The notes beneath the pieces are model-generated. The model was not told the DNA's origin. It did not search any database and saw nothing but the letters and a program-made list of their open reading frames with translations. A stretch of 42,966 nt of DNA from Muribaculaceae bacterium (GTDB taxonomy: Bacteria; Bacteroidota; Bacteroidia; Bacteroidales; Muribaculaceae), in the NCBI GenBank assembly GCA_017624155.1, contig JAGANS010000038.1, positions 1 through 42,966 of the forward strand. The letters run 5' to 3'. Positions within the stretch are counted from its first letter, which is position 1; every line of letters begins with the position of its first letter. Position numbers and translations under genes: made by a program. Shown piece after piece: positions 31,934-39,779 of this stretch.

Positions 31934-32628
31934 TAATATGCGCCGATGAGGCTGAGTACGAACGGGGCAAGCAATGCCGTGAGCAATCCGTTGAGGGTAA
32001 GTCCGAGCGACGAGAATGCACCGTAACGCTCGCTGCGTTCCATGGCGGCCGATGTGCCTACGGCGTGGGCGGCTGTGCCTATCGACAGTCCGCCGGCAAT
32101 CGGACTCTTGATACGGCTCAGTTTCACGATTTTGAATCCGGCCATACCGCCAAACAGGCCCGTGCATACCACTACAACCGCCGTAAGCGGTGGTATGCCA
32201 CCTACGGCCGAAGAGATTTCCATAGCGATAGGTGTTGTGACGGCCTTGGGCGCCAGCGACATAATGACCTCGTGCGACGCCCCGAACAGTTTGGCCAGCA
32301 GCACAACCGACACTATCCCGGCCACGCACCCGGCGAGTTCCGATATTATAAGCGGCAACAGTTGCTTCCTGATAGTAGATAGCTGTTTATATAGCGGGTA
32401 CCCCAGAGCGACGACAGCAGGTTTCAGCCAGAAATCGATATATTCGCCGCCGGCCTGATAGTCCTTGTATTCTATTCCGGTGAGCAGCAGAAACCCGATT
32501 ATGGCGGCTATGGCGAGCAAAATAGGATTGAGCAGCCTAAGGCCTGTGCGCCGCTGGATTATCTGCGCTCCGATATAGAACAGAAACGTGATGGCGATGA
32601 GAAAGAACTTGTTAGTCAGAAATTCCAT
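31933..32628 (-). CDS. lrgB: LrgB/CidB family membrane protein
   Basis: The product is 231 aa, with about seven to eight hydrophobic helices. The family signature SLAPKAVTTPIAMEISSAVGG and the GTAAHAVGTSAAMERSERYGAFSSL region are both present. Members work with LrgA as a two-part system; described roles include control of murein hydrolase export and cell death in Staphylococcus, and pyruvate or glycolate/glycerate transport for relatives such as PftAB and plant PLGG1. Its start overlaps the lrgA stop by 17 bp, so the two are coupled. Confidence 0.92.
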   Translation of the reverse strand: MEFLTNKFFLIAITFLFYIGAQIIQRRTGLRLLNPILLAIAAIIGFLLLTGIEYKDYQAGGEYIDFWLKPAVVALGYPLYKQLSTIRKQLLPLIISELAGCVAGIVSVVLLAKLFGASHEVIMSLAPKAVTTPIAMEISSAVGGIPPLTAVVVVCTGLFGGMAGFKIVKLSRIKSPIAGGLSIGTAAHAVGTSAAMERSERYGAFSSLGLTLNGLLTALLAPFVLSLIGAY

Positions 32629-33007
32629 AATCTTTTGTGTCTGATTGGCGCTTTTTCCTTAGTCGGCGCGCGATGATATGTCTTACCGTTATGTGCATGC
32701 GGCCGGTGACTGCTATTATAATTACTGTGCTGCCTACCGAAGCCGCTACTATGGGCAGCCACTCGTCGGCGATAATGCCGAGGCAGTTCATAAGACCTAC
32801 ACCGGCAGGGACAAAGAAAAATCCGAGATTATGTACAAGAAAGTTGGCCAGTCGGTCGACATGCCGTGGTTTGATCAGGCCGGCGCGCAGAGACGCCGCC
32901 AGAAGAAGCATACCGATTATGCTTGACGGCACCGGGATGTCCGTGGCCCAAACGATTAACTCGCCGGCCGCAAGGAAAAACAAGATGACTCCGAATTGCA
33001 GTATCAT
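32612..33007 (-). CDS. lrgA: CidA/LrgA family holin-like membrane protein
   Basis: The product is 131 aa with four hydrophobic helices. The conserved PVPSSIIGMLLLAASLRAG motif and the LGFFFVPAGVGLMN segment identify the family. The start ATG at 33007 overlaps the stop of a 15-codon leader ORF (ATGA). A terminator hairpin lies between the promoter and this start, so expression is probably controlled by attenuation or antitermination (inference). It forms a two-gene operon with lrgB. Confidence 0.9.
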   Translation of the reverse strand: MILQFGVILFFLAAGELIVWATDIPVPSSIIGMLLLAASLRAGLIKPRHVDRLANFLVHNLGFFFVPAGVGLMNCLGIIADEWLPIVAASVGSTVIIIAVTGRMHITVRHIIARRLRKKRQSDTKDYGISD

Positions 33008-33051
33008 GCTGAAAAAGATAAAAAAAGCCCAATGAGTTTTTCATCGGGCAT
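33004..33051 (-). CDS. Candidate leader peptide of lrgAB
   Basis: A 15-codon open frame reads MPDEKLIGLFLSFSA and ends at TGA 33006-33004, overlapping the lrgA ATG (ATGA). It starts 13 nt after the -7 box at 33064-33071, so it would be the first ORF of the transcript. Its codons span the whole terminator hairpin at 33018-33050; a translating ribosome would therefore cover and melt it. It is too short for composition to prove coding; position and overlap are the evidence. Confidence 0.45.
   Translation of the reverse strand: MPDEKLIGLFLSFSA
33018..33050 (-). terminator. Leader terminator (candidate attenuator) of lrgAB
   Basis: On the minus strand GCCCGATGA pairs with TCATTGGGC around AAAAC, with a G-T/A-type weak pair in the arm, followed directly by TTTTTTT and TATCTTTTT. 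It lies between the -7 box at 33064-33071 and the lrgA start at 33007, so it must be passed for lrgAB to be expressed. Confidence 0.72.
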
Positions 33052-33063
33052 CCAAATACTATG

Positions 33064-33071
33064 CAAAGTTA
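33064..33071 (-). promoter_or_regulatory. -7 box (TAACTTTG) for lrgAB
   Basis: The minus strand reads TAACTTTG, fitting TAnnTTTG. The predicted start of transcription is about 33058, upstream of both the leader ORF and the terminator hairpin. Confidence 0.6.
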
Positions 33072-33137
33072 ACAATAAAAATCAAGACGGCGAAAATGGA
33101 ATGGAGAAAATTAACGGGCATGTTTTGAAAACAGAAG

Positions 33138-33162
33138 CGCAGGCCGGGAATTCCTGCCTGCG
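33138..33162. repeat. Inverted repeat in the lrgA-Fic intergenic region
   Basis: CGCAGGC (33138-33144) and GCCTGCG (33156-33162) are perfect 7-bp arms around CGGGAATTCCT. There is no T tract on either side. It could be an operator upstream of lrgAB or a hairpin behind the Fic remnant. Apart from this and the promoter nothing else is supported in 33072-33278. Confidence 0.4.
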
Positions 33163-33278
33163 TTGCACCCTTAACCGTGCCGTATTAGAACCAATATTTG
33201 CAGACCTGAACAGATTGTGGAAAATGCGTCACTGGATATCCGACTTTGGGAAACAGATAATTTGTAGAACTTAACAGA

Positions 33279-34140
33279 TTAGTCAAACAGCGATAGATAG
33301 GATTTACAAACGTATAATCTGTTTCGGCTCTGACCTATGACTGCCAACAATAAATTATCCTTTGTCATCATCTTGACAAGAGTATTAGCTGAATTATATG
33401 TTATACCACAAATGAAAGCGGCGTCATCAACGGTTATGTATGGGCTTTTCATAAGCCGATGAAGTAATCTGATAGCATTTGTAGAGCGACTTCGATAAGA
33501 GGATCTTATTAAATCCTCTGCCTCGCTTTTGAAACGCAGTATTGAAGATAATGTTTCAACGGCTTTAGTTGCGGTCTGCTCTATTCCAACGAGAAAGTAT
33601 TTTATCCATTGAGTCATATCATTCTTTGTACGAATCGAAGAAAGATTATCGTAATAGAGGTCTTTAGGACTCTCAAAAAACGTTGACAGATAGAGCAAAG
33701 GCATATCCAACACTCCTTCCTTGACAAGAAAGAGGGTAATATATGTCCATTGCCATCTAGAAATGGGTGTATCGTTCCAAATTGATAATGCGCAATGGCT
33801 ATCTTCAACAAAGATGGGAGATGAATTTGATCATTGTTTAGGAATTTCTCAAGATCACCCATCAGTTCTCCAATAAGTTGATGAGCCGGAGGAATAAACT
33901 TGGCATCAGCAAGAGATTTACCGCCAATCTAATTCTGACTTGTTCGGAATTCGCCAGGAAGTTTGTGCTCGCCTCGAACACTATCCAGCAAAAGCTTATG
34001 AGTATTACGAATTAGTCTGCTTGAAATAGGGAGAACCTCTAAACTTTTGATAGCTTCATTAATCGCTTTAATATAGTTTTGAACCTCTTTCCAATCATCT
34101 CTTCTTTCAAATTGAATTCTTGATTGATGCTTTCTACAAA
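33279..34140 (-). pseudogene. Decayed Fic family protein with C-terminal winged helix
   Basis: Three pieces align end to end with a Fic/DOC protein of about 370 aa. The first has ERRDDWKEVQNYIKAINEAI and VRGEHKLPGEFRTSQN, then an in-frame TAG at 33931-33929 where the family has tryptophan (TGG). The same frame reopens with GGKSLADAKFIPP and reaches HPFLDGNG. There about 13 nt are missing at 33741-33745, removing the GR-x-GR end of the HxFxxGNGRxxR motif and shifting the frame to ITLFLVKEGVLDMP..., which runs to the winged-helix C-terminus. The N-terminal ~90 residues, with the inhibitory S/T-x-x-x-E/G-N region, are also gone. Fic enzymes AMPylate proteins; this one cannot. The region is AT-rich relative to its neighbours. 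Confidence 0.87.
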
Positions 34141-34157
34141 ATGACAATAAAAAAATA

Positions 34158-34220
34158 GTTATCTTAAATTTTAACAAAAAAATAGATAACGGTTTTTCTA
34201 TCTCAAATTTTAGAGATAAC
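34158..34220. promoter_or_regulatory. Cluster of GTTATCT half-sites in front of the Fic remnant
   Basis: GTTATCT occurs at 34158-34164 and, inverted as AGATAAC, at 34184-34190 and 34214-34220. TATCTC (34199-34204) and GAGATA (34213-34218) form a palindrome around AAATTTTA. Such spaced half-sites look like an operator for a dimeric regulator; the Fic C-terminal winged helix would be a natural binder (inference). Confidence 0.5.
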
Positions 34221-34322
34221 CAACAAGAATCATATAGAACCAACTCTTATTACTACAAGGTGCTTGAACTTATCTCTGAACGAGGCGCTGTCAGTACACT
34301 TTTAGTACACATTATAAAAGAA

Positions 34323-34358
34323 ATAATGACTGAAAATCAAAAGATCATCAGTCATTAT
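34323..34358 (-). terminator. Terminator of tRNA-Leu(CAA)
   Basis: ATAATGACTGA (34323-34333) and TCAGTCATTAT (34348-34358) are perfect 11-bp arms; on the minus strand the hairpin is followed by TTCTTTTATAATG. It begins 4 nt after the tRNA 3' end. Confidence 0.8.
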
Positions 34359-34361
34359 CAG

Positions 34362-34443
34362 TACCCTGACCCGGGATCGAACCGGGATGGATTGCTCCAA
34401 CGGTGTTTGAGACCGTCGCGTCTACCGATTCCGCCATCAGGGC
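34362..34443 (-). tRNA. tRNA-Leu(CAA)
   Basis: Read on the minus strand, GCCCTGA pairs with TCAGGGT, and the discriminator is A at 34362. The D arm has GGCGGAATCGGTAGACGC. The anticodon stem ACGGT/ACCGT encloses CTCAAAC with anticodon CAA (34409-34407). A long class II variable arm and the T arm CCCGGTTCGATCCCGGG follow, so it decodes UUG. CCA is not encoded. A -7 box (TAACTTTG) lies at 34456-34463. Confidence 0.95.
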
Positions 34444-34455
34444 GTTTTTGCTTTG

Positions 34456-34463
34456 CAAAGTTA
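34456..34463 (-). promoter_or_regulatory. -7 box (TAACTTTG) for tRNA-Leu(CAA)
   Basis: The minus strand reads TAACTTTG 12 bp before the mature tRNA 5' end, so the tRNA has its own promoter in the 51-bp gap behind the histidine kinase gene. Confidence 0.65.
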
Positions 34464-34494
34464 AGAAATAATTTTTATTCCGCAATGCCTGCGC

Positions 34495-35670
34495 TCAAAT
34501 TAGGGGCAGGTTGATGCGGAATGTCGTTCCGGCGGGGGAGGATGACTTTACATAAATATCGCCGCGGTGGTACTGGTTGATGATGCGGCGTGCCAGAGTG
34601 AGACCGAGGCCCCAGCCGCGTTTCTTGGTAGTGTAGCCGGGCGAGAATACCCGTTTCTGGTTTTTGCGCGGTATGCCCTTGCCTGTGTCGGCGATCTCGA
34701 CGTATGCCTGACGGCCGTCAGTGCCGGTCGTTATGTCGATGGCACCACGGCCGTCCATTGCGTCGACGGCGTTCTTGATGAGGTTTTCCATCACCCATTC
34801 AAACAGTGGTGTGCACAGGTTCACCATAATCTCTTGAGGAGCGGGCGTGAATGTGAGGCGTATGCGTTGCGATATGCGGGTGCCCATGTAGGATGCGGCG
34901 GCTCCGATAGCGGTGTTGAGGTCGGCCGGAAGAATCTGTGGTGTGGATCCTATTTTGGAGAAGCGCGACGCGATGGTGCTGAGGCGGGTCACGTCCTTGT
35001 TCATTTCGGACACGGTAGCTTTGTCCACCCCCATGTCGGGGAGTAGTTCCATCCATGCCATGAGCGACGATATGGGAGTGCCGAGCTGGTGGGCTGTCTC
35101 CTTTGAGAGGCCTACCCATACCTTGTTTTGCTCGGCGCGTTTGGTCGACAGGACGGCAAAGTATACCACCATCACGAAGGCTATCATTACGGCAACCACC
35201 ACATAGGGATAGAATTGCAACCGCTTGAGCACGGTGGAGTCTTCATAATACAGATGTTGCATCGTGCCGGGAGCGATGGTGATGTCGATGACGTTTTGCG
35301 AGCCGGCGAGGTTTGCGAGTTTGTCTTCGAGAAATTTGGCATTGGCCGGCGACAGAGCCGTGGGGTTGAGCGAGTCGATCGCTTCGGGCAGTATGAAGTT
35401 GCGGTGTTGCAGTATGTTGCCGCTGTCATCGGTGAGCAGCACGGGTATGGTGGTGTTTGACTCGATGATGCGCAGCAGGAAGTCGATGTTGACGGTGCTC
35501 TCCGAGTCGAACGACGCTACGATCTCGCGTGTGGCGTCGGCCCATATCTCCATGCGCTGGCGCTCCTGCACCGAGAGGTCCCGTACCAGCCCGGTGGACA
35601 CATACAGGAACACTGCCACCACTACGGCGGCTGTGACGAGGAACAGTGTCTTGGCAAGGCGGGCGTTCAT
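34495..35670 (-). CDS. Sensor histidine kinase
   Basis: The product is 391 aa. Two transmembrane helices (about 9-29 and 153-175) flank a periplasmic sensor region of roughly 120 residues with no recognised fold. The H-box is SKETAHQLGTPISSL with H194. The N-box is NLIKNAVDAM (N300), followed by DTGKG (328-332) and GWGLGL (352-357). The kinase core is complete and should autophosphorylate. No response regulator is adjacent; it is the last gene of the coaX-lptC operon, 14 bp after the CNNM gene, suggesting an envelope signal (inference). Confidence 0.93.
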   Translation of the reverse strand: MNARLAKTLFLVTAAVVVAVFLYVSTGLVRDLSVQERQRMEIWADATREIVASFDSESTVNIDFLLRIIESNTTIPVLLTDDSGNILQHRNFILPEAIDSLNPTALSPANAKFLEDKLANLAGSQNVIDITIAPGTMQHLYYEDSTVLKRLQFYPYVVVAVMIAFVMVVYFAVLSTKRAEQNKVWVGLSKETAHQLGTPISSLMAWMELLPDMGVDKATVSEMNKDVTRLSTIASRFSKIGSTPQILPADLNTAIGAAASYMGTRISQRIRLTFTPAPQEIMVNLCTPLFEWVMENLIKNAVDAMDGRGAIDITTGTDGRQAYVEIADTGKGIPRKNQKRVFSPGYTTKKRGWGLGLTLARRIINQYHRGDIYVKSSSPAGTTFRINLPLI

Positions 35671-35684
35671 GACGGCTGTGCGGC

Positions 35685-36965
35685 CTATTCTTCGGGCCTG
35701 TGATTGCGGATGACGCGCACGAGTTCGATGCGCGAGGCAGATGTGCGTGTTATCTCGAATGTGAGGTCGCCGAGGTCGATATGCTCGCCTTTGGCAGGAA
35801 TTGTGCCGGTGGTGTGGAGGATGTATCCGGCTATAGTCTGATAGTCGTCGTTCTCGGGGATGTCGAGGTCAAACTGCTCGTTGATGGCGGCAATCTCGCA
35901 TCGCCCCGAGAATTCGTATATGTCGGGTGCGAGCATGCGGGCGGTGAGGCGACTCTTGTCGTGCTCGTCCTGGATGTCGCCGAATATTTCCTCTACAAGG
36001 TCTTCGAGCGAGATGATGCCGGCTGTGCCGCCGAATTCGTCGACGACAACTGCAAGTGATTTTTTCTGCTGAAGTAGCCGGCGCATCATCTTGTTGGCGA
36101 GGAGATTCTCGGGGGCAAAGAGCACGGGCTTGACGCGCTCGCGCCAGTCGGCCTCGGGATTGAACAGTTCGGATACGTGGATGTAGCCCAGAATATTGTC
36201 GATGTCGTCGCGGTATACGATTATCTTGGAGCGGCCCGATGTGGTGAACAGCTGCGACAGCTGTTCGCGCGATGTATTGCTGATATTGACTGCCACCACT
36301 TCATTGCGCGGTGTCATGCAGTCGCGCAGATGCGTGTGTGAGAAGTCGAGCGCGTTCTGGAATATCTTCACTTCGTTTTCCACCTCGTGGTGTTTCTCTT
36401 CCATTGTGTCGATATTTTCCTCGATAAACTCGTTGAGTTCGCCGACCGAGATCACGCGCATGCGTGTGTCGGCCGACTTGATGCCCACCAGACGCATGAG
36501 CATGCGCGACAGGAATGTGGAGAACCAGGATATGGGGTATAGAATGAGATAGAAAATGAATACCGGCAGGGCAAATACCTTGAGCGACGAGTTGGGGTTG
36601 ATGCGGAAAATGGTCTTGGGAATGAATTCGCCGGTGAAAAGGATCACGATCGTAGATATTATGGTTTGGGCGAGCAGTATCAGGGCTTCGGAGCCGATCC
36701 AAGTTTTTAGCCATGGCTCGAGCAGGGCTGCCGCACCCATGCCGTAGATCACGAGCATGATATTGTTGCCGACGAGAATCGACGATATGAAGAATTCGCC
36801 GTTGGCGTAGAACCGGTTGATGATTTTCGATATGAGGCCGCCGCGGGCCACGTCGAGCTCGGTACGCACGCGGTCGGAGGTCACGAAGGCTATCTCAACG
36901 CCCGAGAACAGGGCCGAGAGGGCGAGCGACACGATTGTCAGAATAAGCCAGGTGGAAATATCCAT
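35685..36965 (-). CDS. CNNM/CBS-domain transporter-like protein (hemolysin family, GldE-like)
   Basis: The product is 426 aa. The N-terminal CNNM domain (about 1-190) has four hydrophobic helices and the ALFSGVEIAF and TGEFIPKTI motifs. A CBS pair (about 205-330) begins at CMTPRNEVVAV and includes VVVDEFGGTAGIISLEDLVEEIFGD; a CorC/HlyC domain ends the protein. The family is linked to Mg2+ or Co2+ export; the Bacteroidota GldE branch is linked to gliding and type IX secretion in some species. It lies 20 bp after lptC and 14 bp before the histidine kinase. Confidence 0.9.
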   Translation of the reverse strand: MDISTWLILTIVSLALSALFSGVEIAFVTSDRVRTELDVARGGLISKIINRFYANGEFFISSILVGNNIMLVIYGMGAAALLEPWLKTWIGSEALILLAQTIISTIVILFTGEFIPKTIFRINPNSSLKVFALPVFIFYLILYPISWFSTFLSRMLMRLVGIKSADTRMRVISVGELNEFIEENIDTMEEKHHEVENEVKIFQNALDFSHTHLRDCMTPRNEVVAVNISNTSREQLSQLFTTSGRSKIIVYRDDIDNILGYIHVSELFNPEADWRERVKPVLFAPENLLANKMMRRLLQQKKSLAVVVDEFGGTAGIISLEDLVEEIFGDIQDEHDKSRLTARMLAPDIYEFSGRCEIAAINEQFDLDIPENDDYQTIAGYILHTTGTIPAKGEHIDLGDLTFEITRTSASRIELVRVIRNHRPEE

Positions 36966-36985
36966 GATTGTTTATATGCAAGCTC

Positions 36986-37702
36986 TTATATTTTGCGGAA
37001 AGGCATGGCGTCGGGACCTGTCGGCGCGGGTGGCTCGGCATTGCGCTCCGAGGCGCGGACGGGCTGCCGGCGATTGCGCTGCATCGGTGCGGCGGCTGTC
37101 GAGTCGGCAGTGGCAGTGTCTGATGCCGTCGGGCCGGGTGCGGGCCGGTTGACGGGTATGATGCCTGTGGGTCGGTTGACGGTGTAGGCCGTCATGTTTT
37201 GGTTGGACTCGAATCCGTAGCCCTCGATTATACGGTCGGTGCGTACGATGTGGATGAATGAGTCGGAATAAACCTTCTGACTGTTCTGATCCCAGAACAG
37301 CTGCTGGGTGAGGAATGAATCCTGCTGCACGTTGACCATCACCACATGGCCGTCGAGCTGCCACAGGCGCCTGCGCGAAAGGTATATGGCCGAGTCGCAG
37401 CGCACATTGGCGGCGGGGTGCATGGCCTCGTCATATTGCTCGAGATGCAGTCCCGTGGGGAATTTCCAGAAGGGTTCGGGCGCATCCTCGAACATCTGCC
37501 ACAGGTCGGTGGTGATATGATAGCGTGTATATCCCGAGTCGGAGATGAATGTGCTGACGTCGGCTGTAGCCATCGTGGGGGTGACTGTGCCGTCGAGCGC
37601 ATTCGGCACGAACGATCTGCGCTCCTGGCCGCACGACATGCAGCAGGCGGCAATGGCAACAGCCACTGCCGCAAGTGGCAGCGATCGCATCGTACAGACC
37701 AT
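36986..37702 (-). CDS. lptC: LPS export protein LptC, lipoprotein form
   Basis: The product is 238 aa with the ATG at 37702 (a second ATG four codons on gives an equally good signal). A lipobox ends at C24 (MSCG). The mature part has the LptC beta-jellyroll features: GYTRYHITTDLWQMFEDAPEPFW, then the CDSAIYLSRRRLWQLDGHVVM strand pair and the SDSFIHIVRTDRIIEGYGFES segment. A proline/alanine-rich disordered tail (about 180-238) is extra. LptC bridges LptB2FG to LptA for LPS transport across the periplasm. It follows the OMP gene by 9 bp. Confidence 0.87.
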   Translation of the reverse strand: MVCTMRSLPLAAVAVAIAACCMSCGQERRSFVPNALDGTVTPTMATADVSTFISDSGYTRYHITTDLWQMFEDAPEPFWKFPTGLHLEQYDEAMHPAANVRCDSAIYLSRRRLWQLDGHVVMVNVQQDSFLTQQLFWDQNSQKVYSDSFIHIVRTDRIIEGYGFESNQNMTAYTVNRPTGIIPVNRPAPGPTASDTATADSTAAAPMQRNRRQPVRASERNAEPPAPTGPDAMPFRKI

Positions 37703-37711
37703 AGGCGCGGA

Positions 37712-38950
37712 TCAATAGATACGGCTCTTGCGGAACCACATTTCGTTGAAATTGATTCCGAGCGTGATGTTGAGATAATTTTCCTTGATGAGTGCGTTGG
37801 GCGAAGCCTGGCGGTGTTTCCACTCAAAGCCAAGGTTTATCACGGTCTTGAATCCCGGGACGGGCAGGCCGAGGCCTACCGAGGCGGTGTATTCGTGCAC
37901 ATTGTTGTCGCGCACGATGATATAGTCGCGGTCGTAGGACACGCCGGCGCGGTATTGTATGCACTTGAAGTATGAGCCGCGGACGGCAGGCTGATAATAT
38001 CCGCCCAAAGCTATCTTGTAGCGGTCGGCAAGTACGCCTTTCTTGCCGTTGTATTTTTCCTTGCTCCAGGGCTGGTAGGTGAAGTCGGCCTCGACCATGG
38101 CACGGTATCCGCGGCGGTAGCTTATACCGGCACCATAGGATGCGGCGGTGGAGAAGAGGTCTTTTGTTTTTACCCGCGAGTGTTCTGCGGCGTTTTTGTC
38201 CTCGTCCACGTCGTAGGCATACGTGCGCATGTGGCCCAAAAGGCTTTTTGCCGGGGAGTAGGTAAGGCCGATGGTGAGGTCGTCGAACCCGATGGGGAGT
38301 GTGTATTGCAGGCCTGCGTCGATGCGCCAGTCGCGCACGGTGAGCTCGTCCTCGTAGAGCGACTGCGATCCGCCGTCGGTGATTGCGTATGTGTCGTTGA
38401 TGGTAGAGCCGAACAGATAGGAGAAGTTCAGGCCCACATTAAGACCGGCCACCACGCGGGCGCCGAGGCCCAGGTACAGCTTGTTGATGCTGCCCGAACC
38501 CTGACGGTTGGTGTAGCCGTTGTCGATAGTGTTGCCGAATGCATATCCCACCGATGAGAAGGGCAGGATGCCGATGCTCATGCCCAGCCGCTTGCCGACG
38601 GGGAATTGCATGGTGATATAGTTGAGACCGCCGCCGAAGTCGTTCTCCGACAGTTTCTCGCCGTCGGGATTGGTCTCGGTCGACCATAGCGATGTGACAT
38701 CAATTCCCATGTCGAAGAGGTATGTGAGCGAGTCGATTCGGGCGTAGGATGCAGGATTCATTACGTTGGTCTGGCGGCCGGACGCCATTGCATAGCCGAT
38801 GCCGCCCATCGACTGCTGTGCGGCGGTGGCATTGTCGCGCAGCACGCCGTAGCCGTAGCGCGAATAGGGTGTGATGATGCCGTTCTGGGCAAATGCGGCG
38901 CCGCTGGCGGCGATAATCGCTATCAGTGCGGCGATGAGCTTATTCTTCAT
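37712..38950 (-). CDS. FadL/OMPP1-like outer membrane protein
   Basis: The product is 412 aa with signal peptide MKNKLIAALIAIIAASGAAFA. The mature protein starts PYSRYGYG, has NPASYARIDSL like FadL-family hatch regions, and is rich in alternating beta strands ending in an aromatic-rich NLGFEWKHRQ and NITLGINFNEMWF. It probably forms a barrel for hydrophobic substrates; exact cargo is unknown. Its start overlaps the coaX stop by 11 bp and lptC follows 9 bp later, an order seen in other Bacteroidales. Confidence 0.8.
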   Translation of the reverse strand: MKNKLIAALIAIIAASGAAFAQNGIITPYSRYGYGVLRDNATAAQQSMGGIGYAMASGRQTNVMNPASYARIDSLTYLFDMGIDVTSLWSTETNPDGEKLSENDFGGGLNYITMQFPVGKRLGMSIGILPFSSVGYAFGNTIDNGYTNRQGSGSINKLYLGLGARVVAGLNVGLNFSYLFGSTINDTYAITDGGSQSLYEDELTVRDWRIDAGLQYTLPIGFDDLTIGLTYSPAKSLLGHMRTYAYDVDEDKNAAEHSRVKTKDLFSTAASYGAGISYRRGYRAMVEADFTYQPWSKEKYNGKKGVLADRYKIALGGYYQPAVRGSYFKCIQYRAGVSYDRDYIIVRDNNVHEYTASVGLGLPVPGFKTVINLGFEWKHRQASPNALIKENYLNITLGINFNEMWFRKSRIY

Positions 38951-39680
38951 TGTAGTCTAATATGCTGTTGAGGCCGATGAGCACGAGATTGGGCTCATGG
39001 ATGATTGGAGTGGTGATGAAAGGCAGTATCAGGTCGGCCGAGCCGCCGGTAAGCACCACGGCGGGGTCGGAGTCGCACTCGGCTGCGAGACAGTGGCGGT
39101 AGTATTGAAGTTCGCCCACCACACCGCGGATGGCGCCTGAGCGCATGGCCGTGGTAGTATCGTAGCCCCAGCAGGGGACGTCGCCGTCGGTCTCCACAAG
39201 CGGGAGCGCGCGGGTGAAGTGGTTGAGGGCTTCGAGGCGGACAAAGATACCCGGGGCGATGTTGCCGCCGGCAAAGCGGCCGTCGGCCGTTACTACATCG
39301 TATGTAATGGCGGTGCCCATGTCCACGACGAGGGCATTGCGTCCCGGAATCAGGGTGGCCACGCCGGCTGCTGCGGCGATACGGTCGGCACCGAGGGTGG
39401 TGCGCGAGCGGTAGTCGATGACAATCGGCATCGGGGTATCGGCGCTTAATATTGTCACCTTGCGTGCGATACCCTCGGTAAGGGCTTGTGTCTCGGTGGC
39501 TGTATGGCCGCACACCGAGCACAGGATGGCACTGTCGGCTACTTCCCCGGCGGGGAGGATGCCGCGCAACAGGTCGGGCGTCGCCCGGTGGTGCGTCACC
39601 ACGGCCTCCATGACGCCGTCGCGCCACAGGGCCACCTTGGTTGACGAGTTGCCCTCGTCGATGGTTAGCTTCAGTGCCAT
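38940..39680 (-). CDS. coaX: Type III pantothenate kinase
   Basis: The product is 246 aa, started at MALKLTIDEGNSSTKVAL. The open frame extends almost 300 codons upstream through the divergent gene's antisense, but the conserved N-terminus fixes the start. The ASKHA motifs are DEGNSS (8-13), TTLGADRIAAAAG with D99 (95-107), and VVDMGTAITYDVV (118-130). CoaX phosphorylates pantothenate in the first step of CoA synthesis in the cytoplasm. It is the first gene of a five-gene minus-strand operon, with a promoter at 39689-39719. Confidence 0.94.
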   Translation of the reverse strand: MALKLTIDEGNSSTKVALWRDGVMEAVVTHHRATPDLLRGILPAGEVADSAILCSVCGHTATETQALTEGIARKVTILSADTPMPIVIDYRSRTTLGADRIAAAAGVATLIPGRNALVVDMGTAITYDVVTADGRFAGGNIAPGIFVRLEALNHFTRALPLVETDGDVPCWGYDTTTAMRSGAIRGVVGELQYYRHCLAAECDSDPAVVLTGGSADLILPFITTPIIHEPNLVLIGLNSILDYNEE

Positions 39681-39688
39681 ACAGGGGG

Positions 39689-39719
39689 CAAAATTACAAA
39701 ATCCTTGCGCAACGGCAAA
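39689..39719 (-). promoter_or_regulatory. Promoter of the coaX operon
   Basis: TTTG (39719-39716) and TAATTTTG (39696-39689) on the minus strand are 19 bp apart. Only 8 nt separate the box from the ATG at 39680, so the leader is almost absent. Confidence 0.68.
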
Positions 39720-39779
39720 AATATTAAATCTTTTTAATAACTCTGCAAGAGATAAAATTGTTATTATAGCGTAACTAAG

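Noticed and set aside
32996-33274. 92-aa plus-strand open frame over the lrgAB leader
   Set aside because: It runs against the leader terminator and promoter, has no recognisable domain and no promoter of its own.
33060-34361. tRNA-Leu(CAA) as an attachment site for an integrated element
   Set aside because: The AT-rich Fic remnant abuts the tRNA, but no second copy of the tRNA 3' end and no integrase were found.
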